This document shows positions 17,201 to 26,009 of a stretch of 64,000 bases of DNA, piece after piece. The translations under genes and the position numbers were made by a program. Origin of the DNA: Pycnococcus provasolii (lineage: Eukaryota > Chlorophyta > Pseudoscourfieldiophyceae > Pseudoscourfieldiales); assembly GCA_049487715.1 (NCBI GenBank), contig CP150550.1, forward strand, positions 62,001-126,000, given 5' to 3'. The notes under the pieces were generated by a model that searched no databases, had not been told where the DNA came from, and was given only the letters and a program-made list of their open reading frames with translations. How positions within the stretch are numbered: the stretch's first letter is position 1; each line of letters starts with the position of its first letter.

Positions 17201-17869
17201 ATGTCCGCCGTGATGTCCGTGACGCGCCCCTCCATGCGCGCCGTCAGACTCGTGCGGCACTCCATGACGAACCTCTCCTTGAACAGAAACGTGCGGCGGT
17301 ATTGCACAGCACCCGCGCCGGCGGAGACCAAGGAGGCGACGGCGGAGACCGCGCCGACGCCTGCCGACGCGAACCAAATGGACATACGCGTTGGGCTCGT
17401 CATCAAGGCGGAAAAACACCCGGAGGCTGACTCGCTCTACGTCGAGGAGGTGGACGTCGGAGAGGAGGAGCCGAGGACGATCATCTCAGGTCTCGTCAAC
17501 TTCGTGCCCGTGGAGGAGATGCAAAACAGACCCGTCGTCGTGCTTTGCAACCTCAAGCCGAGGAACATGAGGGGAATCAAAAGCAACGGCATGCTGCTCT
17601 GCGCATCCAACGACGCGCACGACGTCGTCGAGCCACTCGCGCCGCCGGAGGGCGCAACACCTGGACAGCGCATTGTCGTGCCGGAGGATGACGTGCCGGA
17701 GCCCAAGTCCGCGAACCAGGTGGCGAAGAAGAAGATCTGGGAAGGAGTGCAGCCGTTCTTCAAGACGAACGATGAGTGCGTCGCTACCTTTGACGGAACG
17801 GCGCTCGCTGTGGATGGCGTCGAGGGAAACGTCGCGTGCAAAAGCCTCACTGGTGCCAGCATTTCGTAA
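17201..17869 (+). CDS. tRNA-binding (EMAPII / Arc1p C-domain-like) protein, organelle-type
   Basis: The conserved domain (about residues 62-222) is an OB-fold tRNA-binding domain as found in EMAPII/AIMP1, Arc1p and the C terminus of some Met- and Tyr-tRNA synthetases. Its landmarks are MDIRVGLVIKAEKHPEADSL, YVEEVDVGEEEPRTIISGLV, VVVLCNLKPRNMRGIKSNGM, LCASN, and the late EGVQPFFKTNDECVATFDG. It would bind the tRNA elbow and help an aminoacyl-tRNA synthetase in trans. The first about 60 residues (RPSMRAVRLVRHSMTNLSLN, RNVRRYC) look like an organelle presequence followed by an Ala/Thr/Glu linker. The start at 17201 is the first ATG after a pyrimidine-rich leader; the open frame further up has no coding character. 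Confidence 0.88.
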   Translation: MSAVMSVTRPSMRAVRLVRHSMTNLSLNRNVRRYCTAPAPAETKEATAETAPTPADANQMDIRVGLVIKAEKHPEADSLYVEEVDVGEEEPRTIISGLVNFVPVEEMQNRPVVVLCNLKPRNMRGIKSNGMLLCASNDAHDVVEPLAPPEGATPGQRIVVPEDDVPEPKSANQVAKKKIWEGVQPFFKTNDECVATFDGTALAVDGVEGNVACKSLTGASIS

Positions 17870-18004
17870 AAAGAATTGACAAGTTGCACATATCCGGTAG
17901 ACCAGTCAGTACACACACAGTCCCGTCATCACCCCTCTTGTGCCCCTCCCCTGTACCCTGTGAGGCCGACGGCGAGGGTGGTGCAATGGTACACAGTTAC
18001 ACAG

Positions 18005-18577
18005 TTAATACAACAAACGGAATTCATCCTCATCAACTCCCGCTTGCTTGAAATACACGCCAGCTGCCGCCATCAGAACGTGTGCTCGCGCGTGTACCGC
18101 AGCATCGTGCGCGTGCTCTCTTCTTGCGCGTGCAGCGTGGCGGAGGATCGCGCGCAGGCTGGACGCGGCGCCTGCGTCAAGCGGCCACACCAGCCGTGCC
18201 ATGACGCCGTACACCCAAGCCGCTCGTCGTTCGTCTATGGCATCGCCAGCGACGGCGAGTTCTTCCGTGAGACAGGAGAGCAGCACTGGCGCTTCGTGTT
18301 CCCTGACGGCGGCTAGTATTTCTGTCGTTGGCTCGTTCTTTGCGGCAAAATTCCGCCACCCTTGGTGATCGTTGACGGACGTGGGAGGTGCTAACACCGT
18401 TGTTTGGGAGCTCGCAGCCCCGGCGGAGGCGCACGCTTCGAGCGAGACGCGCAATTCCTCGAAGCTGGCAACGAATTCATCAACCCACGCGGGATTGACG
18501 TGGCGCGCGTGCTCAGCCGTCCGCATCATCATGCGGATCTCCTCCTCCTCTTCCTCTTTCCTCCTCCTCATCGTCAT
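18005..18577 (-). CDS. GEMIN2: Gemin2 (SIP1) homologue, N-terminally short
   Basis: Gemin2 is the core partner of SMN that holds the Sm ring during snRNP assembly. Matching elements in order: NPAWVDEFVASFEELRVSLE (human LQWQ...FSTVRQNV), DHQGWRNF (EEGWKKF), LLSCLTEELAVAGDAI, RAAWVYGVMARLVWPL (GRWLYALLACLEKPL), SSLRAILRHAARARRE (SLIRQLARRCSEVR), then VLMAAAGVYFKQAGVDEDEF (ICLVSRYFDQRDLAD). The usual N-terminal third (Sm-binding arm, PRTPQEYL region) is absent. The first possible ATG, 18577, lies inside the upstream helicase gene, whose stop is at 18513, so the two frames overlap by 65 bp in a GAGGAGGAA-rich tract. Fusion through a frameshift, or a dicistronic mRNA, are both possible. Confidence 0.82.
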   Translation of the reverse strand: MTMRRRKEEEEEEIRMMMRTAEHARHVNPAWVDEFVASFEELRVSLEACASAGAASSQTTVLAPPTSVNDHQGWRNFAAKNEPTTEILAAVREHEAPVLLSCLTEELAVAGDAIDERRAAWVYGVMARLVWPLDAGAASSLRAILRHAARARREHAHDAAVHARAHVLMAAAGVYFKQAGVDEDEFRLLY

Positions 18578-20225
18578 CGTGTTCGAACGTCAGTCCCATC
18601 TTCGCAGCAACCACGTCGACGCCATCATTCTCCACCGCATGCGCAACCGCACTGGCCCACTCCTCGAGACTCATCAGACCCTCGAGATCTGCCGCCTTTA
18701 GAGCCTCCGCGTGGCGTTCCGTCGCCTCCCCGGGTGCCTCCTCGAGCCTTCTCCTCGCCTCCATCTCCGACGACGCGCGATGGCGTGCACTCGTCACGGC
18801 ATCTGCGGAAAGCGCACCCTTCGATGGGAAAGCCTCTAGCATCGCGCTCGCATCCGTCTCCTGCACAGCACCTCGCAGGCTCATCGCAAGAAGCTCGCGC
18901 AGCACATCGAGTTCCGCAGAACCTCCACGCAGAAGTGTGACGCTCGCCCCTCGCGCGCCGAAGCGTCCTGCGCGGCCGACGCGGTGCGCGTACGTGGACG
19001 ACGCGGACGTCGAGGCTGCGCGTGGTGTGCCCGCCGTGCCAACGCCACCAGGCAGGCCGAGGTGGACCACGAGCGTCACGCGCGGGAGATCGATGCCGCG
19101 TGCGCCAACATCTGTGCACACGAGGCATCTCACCTCGAACGCACGTGCGGCATCCATCGCGGCGGTGCGGCGCGCCTGGCTCATCTGCGCCGTCAAAAGG
19201 CTCGCAGGAAACCCGTGTGTCGAGAGGTGCTCCGTCGCAGCAGCGGCGTCGTCGGCATTTGACGCGAAGATCACCGCCTGGTGGAATGGCGTTCGTGTCA
19301 GCACGTCCACGAGGTTGGCGTGCATCCACTCCGTTCCATCTTCGGCGGAGTCGTCGGAGTCCGTGCGAAGCACGTACAGCTGACGCACGCGGCGCAGACT
19401 TGCACCACCTCCCCCGTCGAGCAAAATGTGTTGCGGCTTGTGCATGAGCAGCGGCATCCCGCCGGCGGCTGTCGCGGTCGTCGTCGCGTCTAGTGAGTCG
19501 AGAAGAGGCTGGGGGAACGTTGCCGAGAAGGCGAGCGTCTGCCTCGCCCCAGCGGGTGGGACGACGCGAAGCAGCGCACGAATGTCATCCGTAAACGCGT
19601 TCTCGCTGCCTCCACCTAATAGCAGACGATCCGCCTCGTCGAACACGACAAGCGCGGCGTTGGAAAGGCTGATGGCATTATCATCGACGACGAGCTGGCG
19701 AAGCCGTCCTGGCGTTCCCACCGCAGCTGGCGAAGAGCTTCTCATAGCAAGCCACGCGAGATCGTCCGCAACAGGTCGCCCTCCTACAAATGCACGCAGG
19801 TTCGTGGCAAGCAAGTTGCCATGCATGAGCACCTCGGATACCACCTGCGCCGTTTGCATCGCTAGCTCGCGCGTCGGTGACAGCAGAAGAGCGTGGCACT
19901 CCGTCGCCGTTGCGCGTTGCGCTGCAGTTATGACACCGTCGTCGGCGTCGCGTCTTCCTGCTCTCCATTTTCGCAGGCACTTCGTGGCGACCACCGCCGC
20001 AATCACTGCCGTCTTACCTGTCCCCGCCTTGGCTCGGACCACGCAGTCGCTGCCCCGCACGGCGGGCGGAATCGCGTGGCGTTGCACGGGCGTGGCGGTT
20101 GCAAAACCAGCGTGCGCCATAGCTTCAGCCACGGTTGGGGGTAGAGGGAGCTCTGCGATGCCGACGCCCGTGTTGAGACCTTCGAGGTCGACGTCGTCGC
20201 CGTCGTCACCGCCGCCGCCAGACAT
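18513..20225 (-). CDS. DDX20: DEAD-box RNA helicase, Gemin3/DDX20-like
   Basis: A 570-residue helicase with a Q motif (ATPVQRHAIP, about 44-53), Walker A AKAGTGKT (65-72), PTRELA (118-123), GG, TPGR, DEAD (196-199), SAT (234-236), TDVGARGID and HRVGRAGRFG. Within the DEAD family several segments match DDX20 (Gemin3): RAKAGTGKT instead of QAQSGTGKT, the VGTPGRLRQL step, PFHQAVIFASN, THGFPASLLTAQM and CLVCTDVGARGIDLPRVTLV. The long DDX20 C-terminal tail is missing. Instead an acidic/Gly-rich end (EHDDDEEEERGRGGG) runs into the Gemin2 frame. Gemin3 and Gemin2 are both SMN-complex members, so the context supports the call. AACCCCGAA at 20343 lies upstream. Confidence 0.82.
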   Translation of the reverse strand: MSGGGGDDGDDVDLEGLNTGVGIAELPLPPTVAEAMAHAGFATATPVQRHAIPPAVRGSDCVVRAKAGTGKTAVIAAVVATKCLRKWRAGRRDADDGVITAAQRATATECHALLLSPTRELAMQTAQVVSEVLMHGNLLATNLRAFVGGRPVADDLAWLAMRSSSPAAVGTPGRLRQLVVDDNAISLSNAALVVFDEADRLLLGGGSENAFTDDIRALLRVVPPAGARQTLAFSATFPQPLLDSLDATTTATAAGGMPLLMHKPQHILLDGGGGASLRRVRQLYVLRTDSDDSAEDGTEWMHANLVDVLTRTPFHQAVIFASNADDAAAATEHLSTHGFPASLLTAQMSQARRTAAMDAARAFEVRCLVCTDVGARGIDLPRVTLVVHLGLPGGVGTAGTPRAASTSASSTYAHRVGRAGRFGARGASVTLLRGGSAELDVLRELLAMSLRGAVQETDASAMLEAFPSKGALSADAVTSARHRASSEMEARRRLEEAPGEATERHAEALKAADLEGLMSLEEWASAVAHAVENDGVDVVAAKMGLTFEHDDDEEEERGRGGGDPHDDADG

Positions 20226-20342
20226 GCTGCTGCTGTAGTGCGGAGTGGTAGGCTTGAGAAAGTGACTTGGACTTCGGGCACTGCCAGCTGGCGAACCTCG
20301 ATGTCCCGGTTAGGGGTTACCAAAAGGGGCAGCCGGGGACAA

Positions 20343-20351
20343 AACCCCGAA
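20343..20351. promoter_or_regulatory. AACCCCGAA motif (reverse of TTCGGGGTT)
   Basis: Exact copy 118 bp upstream of the DDX20-like start at 20225 (minus strand). Confidence 0.4.
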
Positions 20352-20408
20352 TCCGAATTCTTTGTTGTTGCCGGCGAAGAAAATGTCACGCTGTGTCATG
20401 GAAAGACT

Positions 20409-21545
20409 TTACACGATTCTGAGCTTTTTCGGCGCGACGCAGCCGAGCTCGCGCACCGCCAACTCCCTGTGCCTGTCGTACAACTCTGTCAACGCCGTCA
20501 CGTAGCGGCGATGCAGCTCTTCAATGCGTCGTTCGCTCGCCGCGTCCTCGCCGGGCTGCTGCGGCGGCACTTCCACGGGCCTTCCGACGACGATGCGCAT
20601 CGGGCGCCTGTGCGGGACAGGACAACCCATGATGCCCCAGAACGCGAGCGGCACGAAGCCGATGAACCGAGCAAATTTCTCAACCGCCTTGTGGCTGAAC
20701 AGCGGCGGTCCAGGTATGTAAAAGTCGAGCGTTGCCGTCTGGCCGATACCCACGGACGGGCAGAGCGGAACGTCGTGCTCTAGCGCGAGCTTGACGAATC
20801 CCTTTCGCTTGTTGAGAAAGGCAACCTCCGTCGCGCCGTTGTCGGTCATGTGCATGCACTCTGCCACGCCCCCGGGACAGACGACGGCGGTGGCTCCCTT
20901 CTTGATGATGTCCGCCATAACTCCCTTGGACACGGCACGCGTCTGGCTCCATCCCCACAGGTGCTTGAGTATGGGAACGCGGAAGATGGCTGACGTTCCG
21001 CAGACGTACCACCTTGCCGCCATGTTCTTGGGCAGGAGTCCGCTCTCCGTGACAAACGCGATAAAGCCAAGAGGCAGCAAGCTATGCGGTTCGTACGCGA
21101 CGATGCGCGGTCCAACGCCGTGGTCGTGCCAGTGTTTGCGCCCTTCTAGGATCACCTCGATGGGAAACCAGTTGCAGCACATTTTGTCGATGAAGTTTGT
21201 GAACACGTATCCGAATCTGGGTATAGGTTCGTCGAAGCACCCCAGCTCCGTGAGGCTGAGCGTGAAGAAGACCGCCAGCGCCGCCAGGGCGAGCAGGCGG
21301 GTGTACACTGTTGACGCCGGCGCGACGAGGAAGGTGATCGACGTGAGCACCCAAATCACGGAGAGGTGCATGGTACCGAGCCACGTGTTCATGAGAGCGA
21401 AGCGCGCCCAGAACGGCAGGTTGGATTTCGCGTTCGGCGCGGGTCTGATGACCATCGCGTCGTCACCGTACTCGGCAATAACATTGTGCGCGTGCACGTC
21501 CGGGAGCGGCGGGTGCTCACTCTTCTGATTAACACGCGACGACAT
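20409..21545 (-). CDS. DGAT2: Diacylglycerol O-acyltransferase type 2 (DGAT2/MGAT family)
   Basis: DGAT2 enzymes transfer acyl-CoA to diacylglycerol in the ER to make triacylglycerol. The 378-residue protein starts MSSRVNQKSEHPPLPDV. It has two close membrane helices (TWLGTMHLSVIWVLTSITFL and LLALAALAVFFTLSLTEL). The catalytic block follows: IVAYEPHSLLPLGFIAFVTE (EPHS form of the DGAT2 motif), MAARWYVCGTSAIFRVPILK, TAVVCPGGVAECMHM (PGG-x-xE motif), KGFVKLALEHDVPLCPSVGI, and MRIVVGRPVEV with the C-terminal helix RRIEELHRRYVTALTELYDR. Start chosen at 21545 because the upstream extension is Arg/His-rich and overlaps leader sequence. It shares a promoter region containing a (CCCTAA)n array with the cysteine synthase gene. 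Confidence 0.92.
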   Translation of the reverse strand: MSSRVNQKSEHPPLPDVHAHNVIAEYGDDAMVIRPAPNAKSNLPFWARFALMNTWLGTMHLSVIWVLTSITFLVAPASTVYTRLLALAALAVFFTLSLTELGCFDEPIPRFGYVFTNFIDKMCCNWFPIEVILEGRKHWHDHGVGPRIVAYEPHSLLPLGFIAFVTESGLLPKNMAARWYVCGTSAIFRVPILKHLWGWSQTRAVSKGVMADIIKKGATAVVCPGGVAECMHMTDNGATEVAFLNKRKGFVKLALEHDVPLCPSVGIGQTATLDFYIPGPPLFSHKAVEKFARFIGFVPLAFWGIMGCPVPHRRPMRIVVGRPVEVPPQQPGEDAASERRIEELHRRYVTALTELYDRHRELAVRELGCVAPKKLRIV

Positions 21546-21656
21546 GACAAAACAAAGGGGGAACTGACAACGGGGGAGGGATGGATGTGCAAGCCCAACC
21601 ACAAAACCATGAGCAAGCCGTCCAGAGAGCCTGGCCAAGAGAGCAACCGAACCCCT

Positions 21657-21695
21657 AACCGTAACCCTAACCCTAACCCTAACCCTAACCCTAAC
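21657..21695. repeat. Telomere-type (CCCTAA)n array in a divergent promoter
   Basis: About five consecutive CCCTAA units (21664-21694), preceded by degenerate CCCCTAACC. It lies 112 bp upstream of the DGAT2 start and 280 bp upstream of the cysteine synthase start. Confidence 0.85.
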
Positions 21696-21971
21696 ACAAT
21701 CGCATCATTGATACCACTAAAAGGTAAAACCCGAACAAGCTGTCCTCATCAAGGATGTCGACAAAGTTGTCGACGACGTGCCGGGAAAAAATCTGCTGCG
21801 GCGGCGTCACTCAAATCACCGGTAGGAATCCCCTAAACCTCACACCTACAGGGATCCTCTCACAGGGATCCGATCGATGTTGCCTTTTTCTTTTTCGACC
21901 CCCCTTCCTTCCCCTTCCCAGCCGTCCCGTTTTCCCGCACCACTTTTTTTTCTCCAAAGACTTGACTTGTC

Positions 21972-23141
21972 ATGCCAGCGCTCATGTCCTCGTTCGCAAC
22001 TGCGTGGAAGCCCGTCTCACGCGCAGCAAACCCACGACACGCACGCACGTCGCGATCCAACCCGCGTGTGAACGCGCGCGTCTACGACAGCGTGCTCGAC
22101 ACAATCGGAGAAACGCCCGTCGTCAAGCTGCAGCGCATGGCGCCCGACGGAATCGACATGTACGCAAAGCTCGAGTACTTCAACCCGCTCAGCTCCGTCA
22201 AGGACCGACTCGCGCTCTCGATCGTGCTCGAGGCGGAGGCGGCGGGACTCATCAAGCCTGGTGACACCATCGTGGAGGCCACGAGCGGCAACACGGGAAT
22301 CGCCGTCGCCATGGTCGCTGCCGCACGCGGATACAAGTGCGTCATCACCATGGCGGAACCCTTCTCTGTGGAGAGGCGCAAGGTCATGCGCATGCTTGGT
22401 GCTAAAGTGATCGTCACGCCCAAGGCGGGCAAGGGCACGGGTATGGTGCGCAAGGCGGAAGAGCTCTGCGAAGAGCACGGGTGGTTCCTCTGCAGTCAGT
22501 TCGAGACGGACGCGAACGCGCGCTTCCACGCGTCCACGACGGGGCCAGAAATTCTGCGTGACTTTGCGGGAAAGCGTCTCGACTACTGGGTGACTGGATA
22601 CGGAACGGGAGGGACGTACGCCGGCGCCGGAAAGGTGCTCAAGGTGGCTCGTCCTGAGACGAAGATCATCCTCGCGGAGCCAGAAGCTGCGGGACTGATT
22701 GCGAGCGGCATCGAGCAGGAGCGAAACGGCCGCTCTCACGCCGTGTCGCACCCGGCATTCACGCCGCACCCGATCCAGGGCTGGACGCCTGATTTCATCC
22801 CCTACGTCCTCTCTGAAGGTCTCGATGCGAACCTGCACGACGAGCTCGTTCCTGTCACCGCGGAGGAGGCGATCTCGACCGCATCGCGCCTTGCGGCGGA
22901 GGAGGGTATCTTCACGGGTATCTCCGGCGGTGCGACGGTTGCGGTTGCGCTGAAGACGGCGGCGAAGGCGGAGAAGGGGAGCGTGATCCTCGCGATGTGC
23001 CCGGACACGAGCGAACGCTACCTGTCGACTCCGCTGTACGCGACCATCGAGGCAGACATGAACGAGGAGGAGCTGGAAATTGCCAAGTCGACGCCGTCAT
23101 ACCAACTGCTTCCTGGCGAGGATCCGGTGCTGGCGGCTTAA
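21972..23141 (+). CDS. OASTL: Cysteine synthase (O-acetylserine (thiol)lyase), probably plastidic
   Basis: A PLP enzyme that makes cysteine from O-acetylserine and sulfide. It has the full set of landmarks: LDTIGETPVVKLQRM, NPLSSVKDRLALSI with the PLP lysine at about residue 77, VEATSGNTGIAVAMVAAARG (TSGNTG substrate loop), TGYGTGGTYAGAGKVLK (phosphate loop), HPIQGWTPDFIP, and GISGGATVAVAL. The first 35 residues (SSFATAWKPVSRAANPRHAR) form a likely plastid transit peptide. The C terminus carries an algal-style extension (CPDTSERYLSTPLYATIEAD and LEIAKSTPSYQLLPGEDP). Single exon, 389 residues. Confidence 0.95.
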   Translation: MPALMSSFATAWKPVSRAANPRHARTSRSNPRVNARVYDSVLDTIGETPVVKLQRMAPDGIDMYAKLEYFNPLSSVKDRLALSIVLEAEAAGLIKPGDTIVEATSGNTGIAVAMVAAARGYKCVITMAEPFSVERRKVMRMLGAKVIVTPKAGKGTGMVRKAEELCEEHGWFLCSQFETDANARFHASTTGPEILRDFAGKRLDYWVTGYGTGGTYAGAGKVLKVARPETKIILAEPEAAGLIASGIEQERNGRSHAVSHPAFTPHPIQGWTPDFIPYVLSEGLDANLHDELVPVTAEEAISTASRLAAEEGIFTGISGGATVAVALKTAAKAEKGSVILAMCPDTSERYLSTPLYATIEADMNEEELEIAKSTPSYQLLPGEDPVLAA

Positions 23142-23453
23142 GGCGTGTGCGAGAAGCGAACAACAAAGGGTAGGTTGTGAGGTTGAGAGGATGGGGGATA
23201 GTCCTCAGATCGCTCATTCAGTAATGGAAGGATGTTTCGTGACATTGCTTACGATAATAAACAAGAACAAACAATCAAGACTGCCCTTAACTTGACGTGA
23301 TTTTTTTAATTGTTGTTGCTAGTGTTGTTGTTGTTGCCACCTGTTGCGGTGCACAGCAAGGACGCGCCGTGCACGTGCACAAGTGAAACCAACCACACCA
23401 ACCATCGTACGGGAGGTGGCCTAAGGGGGAAGTAAACTGCAAAGAAAAGCAGG

Positions 23454-23473
23454 TAGGGTTAGGGTTAGGGTTA
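23454..23473. repeat. Short (TTAGGG)n array upstream of CNOT11
   Basis: Three AGGGTT units, 122 bp upstream of the CNOT11 start. The rest of 23142-23595 shows no gene. Confidence 0.8.
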
Positions 23474-23595
23474 TCCACAGGCCGGCCCCGGGGACGGAAC
23501 AGAGACGAGGTGGGGTTGTCGGCCTCGCACAAGCGCCGTCTGGCTGGTCGTCGTCTCACCCCTCTTTTTACTGCGACGCGCGACATAGCCCACGC

Positions 23596-25041
23596 ATGCT
23601 GTCGCGCTTCGAGTGGGACGCGCTGCTTTCTCTGGGCGAAGACGACGGTGCAGACGCCACGTTCGCCGCCGCCGCCGCGCTCTTTGGACACGCCTTCCCT
23701 TCTTTGCAAAGACGCGCGCGCGCTCTGACGGCGCTCGCTTACCTGCTCAGAACGGATGTCGGGCAACTCACGTCGCAGAACGCAACCATGGTGTCCATGT
23801 ACCTCCTCGTGCACGCCGATACGGATTGCGAAGACGTCGGCGGTGGCGTCGTCGTCGACGACGACGAACGGAGAACTCTCGCGCGCACAGCCGTCGCGTG
23901 CGCCGCCATGGCGGAGCAGGCGACGGACGCCGTGCGCGCGTTCGCGTGGACGCTGCTCACGGACGAGTCGAAGGGCGGCGACGATAGACCTCCGTGGCAC
24001 ACTTGCACGCCGAACGAATTTGCGGAGCAAGTATTGCTTACAGACAGAGAAGCGTGGCCGTGGCCCGGCGAACCGGCAGGTTGGAGAGCCGCGTTTGTGC
24101 CAAATGGCGTGGGTGCGCCGGAGCAGGCGGACAGCCTTCTTCTTGCAGCCGCGGGAGCCTCGCCAAGCCTCCCGCCACCGCCACTCGTCCCGCGGCCCTT
24201 TGATTCAGACGAGCGGCTCGGCGGCGAAGTTCCGTGGTTCTACCCGCTCGCATATGAGACGCCGGCACTTGCGTACGACGATAGCATGCTCGCATGTGAC
24301 GGCGGCGAGCGGCCGGCATGGGCAAAGGCGCGAGAGCTGCTCGCACGCGCTCTACGCGGCCCACTAACGCCCGCGGCTCAGCAGGCACTGTGCGCGGAGC
24401 TGAGAGGTATGGACGGTGACGTGCCTCGCGTTCACGAGGTGGGTCTGCGACCTTCGCACTTGCCCGAGCTCGTCGCGTCGAATCCGTCCGTGGCGATTGA
24501 GGTGCTTCTGCTGCTCGCCACACGAGGAGACACCGCTGTCGCGCATGCTGCCGCGGCATCTGGCGCGGCTCCACCCGCCATCCGCATCGACGGCGTCGCG
24601 CTTCCTTTCTACGAGAGCCTCATCGCTATGGAGATGAGTCTGCACAGCATGGAGGTGGTTCACAAGCTGACGACGCTTGTCACGCTTCCCGAGCGTTTCG
24701 TGCATCGTTTCGTTTCGCGATGCATCGAGTGCTGCACTCGCATGGGTGGCGGCAGTGGCGGTGGCGGCGGCGGTGCAGTTGGCGACGGCGGCGGCACAAT
24801 GGGCGACGGCCCATCTTCACCTTCGCCTAATGCCGTCAGCGCGAGAGAGACGTCGAGCAAGAGCTACATGCAGAACCGCCTCGTGCGCCTGATATGCGTG
24901 TTCTTGGAGCGTCTTATTCGCAACAAGATTTTGAGTCCAAAGGATGTTTTCGTCGAGAGCGAGGTGACTCGCTTTTGCATCGAGTTCAGCCGTGTTCGCG
25001 AGGCGGCGGCGCTCTTTCGGTTACTATCTGCTGCGCAGTAG
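23596..25041 (+). CDS. CNOT11: CCR4-NOT complex subunit 11
   Basis: CNOT11 is a subunit of the CCR4-NOT deadenylase, docking with CNOT10 on the NOT1 scaffold. The N-terminal part has FGHAFPSLQRRARALTALAY, the counterpart of the FPSLQRR segment of animal CNOT11. A variable Pro/Gly-rich middle follows. The conserved C-terminal domain (DUF2363-type, from about residue 285) is clear: NPSVAIEVLLLLATRG, FYESLIAMEMSLHSMEVVHK, TLPERFVHRFVSRCIECC, SYMQNRLVRLICVFLERLIR, NKILSPKDVFVESE, FCIEFSRVREAAALFRLL. A Gly-rich low-complexity insert (about residues 390-415) interrupts this domain. Single exon, 481 residues. Confidence 0.92.
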   Translation: MLSRFEWDALLSLGEDDGADATFAAAAALFGHAFPSLQRRARALTALAYLLRTDVGQLTSQNATMVSMYLLVHADTDCEDVGGGVVVDDDERRTLARTAVACAAMAEQATDAVRAFAWTLLTDESKGGDDRPPWHTCTPNEFAEQVLLTDREAWPWPGEPAGWRAAFVPNGVGAPEQADSLLLAAAGASPSLPPPPLVPRPFDSDERLGGEVPWFYPLAYETPALAYDDSMLACDGGERPAWAKARELLARALRGPLTPAAQQALCAELRGMDGDVPRVHEVGLRPSHLPELVASNPSVAIEVLLLLATRGDTAVAHAAAASGAAPPAIRIDGVALPFYESLIAMEMSLHSMEVVHKLTTLVTLPERFVHRFVSRCIECCTRMGGGSGGGGGGAVGDGGGTMGDGPSSPSPNAVSARETSSKSYMQNRLVRLICVFLERLIRNKILSPKDVFVESEVTRFCIEFSRVREAAALFRLLSAAQ

Positions 25042-25245
25042 GTAATCAAGGAGGTTTGTGTTTTGTGCCGTGTATATGTTATGTATGTAAAAAGAAGAGC
25101 CGTGACGGAAGATTACAAGAGAGTTGTTCAGTCAGTCGTGTGTGCCGAAGTTCCTTCCTTTTTTGTATTTTGTTTTTTCGGCAGTTTGTGTCGAAAGACA
25201 AGACAGCGAGAAAACAAAAAAAAGGAGGATGCGTGCGGCGGTCGT

Positions 25246-25524
25246 TTACTGCCGAGCTTCTCGCCTGGTGGCATCTTGCAGGACCTCGATGTCCACGCCA
25301 CTTGGTGGCAGCTGCACGTACCTGACTACAGACCCTCTGATGAAGCAGTTGCGCACGCTTGTGATGTGCGGGTACCGTTCCGGGTCGACGACGGATACGT
25401 TTGTGAGTTTTATGTTCAGGTACTGGTCGACGCTGTGCAGCGTGCCCGCGATGGCGAGGTCATTTTTCAGCTCGACGACGACGTGTTTTCCGACCAAGGA
25501 TTTGAAGTACGAGTAGAAGAGCAT
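25246..25524 (-). CDS. LSM2: U6 snRNA-associated Sm-like protein LSm2
   Basis: A complete 92-residue Sm-fold protein. It begins MLFYSYFKSLVGKHVVVELK, has the Sm1 part NDLAIAGTLHSVDQYLNIKL and the Sm2 part HITSVRNCFIRGSVVRYVQL, and ends DIEVLQDATRREARQ. These are LSm2 hallmarks (FYSFFK start, CFIRGSVVRYVQLP). LSm2 takes part in the LSm1-7 ring (mRNA decay) and the LSm2-8 ring (U6 snRNA). Single exon of the usual family length. It converges with CNOT11, with about 200 bp between their stop codons. Confidence 0.96.
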   Translation of the reverse strand: MLFYSYFKSLVGKHVVVELKNDLAIAGTLHSVDQYLNIKLTNVSVVDPERYPHITSVRNCFIRGSVVRYVQLPPSGVDIEVLQDATRREARQ

Positions 25525-26009
25525 TGCCGTATTATTTGCGAATTTTCGTTATCGTAGTTGAAAGGAGAGAGCACTCCCAGGACAACACAACACTGTGTTT
25601 CTTCTATGAAGAGTCAATCAGTGTGGAAGATGAAAAGAAAGAAAGAACGAAGGAGCACACAACAACAAGCACGAGAGTGAACAAAGCCTTTAAAGCGTGA
25701 AACGCGGCTCAATCCTTTCAAACTTATTGGAAAGGGAAACCAATATGAAACGCCACGGAGAGAGGAATATTCGACAACGGGACCAGTCTGACAGTCCGTG
25801 AGGGCACGACGGCGGCGCCAAACAAGCTCAAGAAGACTAGAGGAGAGAAGAGGAGCACGACCAGCTTAGGTTAGGGTTAGGGTTAGGACTAGGGTTAGGA
25901 CTAGGGTTAGGGCTACGTTCTGTTAGGGTTTCCGGCTCCTCCTGCAGCTGGGGTAACCCTTACAACACACCTTAGGTTTTCCCCCTCTCGAGTCTCGACT
26001 CTCGACTCT
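25525..26009. other. Divergent promoter region with telomere-type repeats
   Basis: The region between LSm2 (minus) and the GYF protein (plus) contains no gene. It carries degenerate TTAGGG repeats at about 25866-25930, 80-145 bp upstream of the start at 26010. Confidence 0.6.
25866..25930. repeat. (TTAGGG)n array with GACTAG interruptions
   Basis: TTAGGTTAGGGTTAGGGTTA is followed by GGACTAGGG repeats and ends in a telo-box-like TTAGGGTTT at about 25923. Confidence 0.85.

Noticed and set aside
21657-21695. True chromosome end
   Set aside because: The arrays are short, occur at several internal sites and are surrounded by intact single-copy genes.
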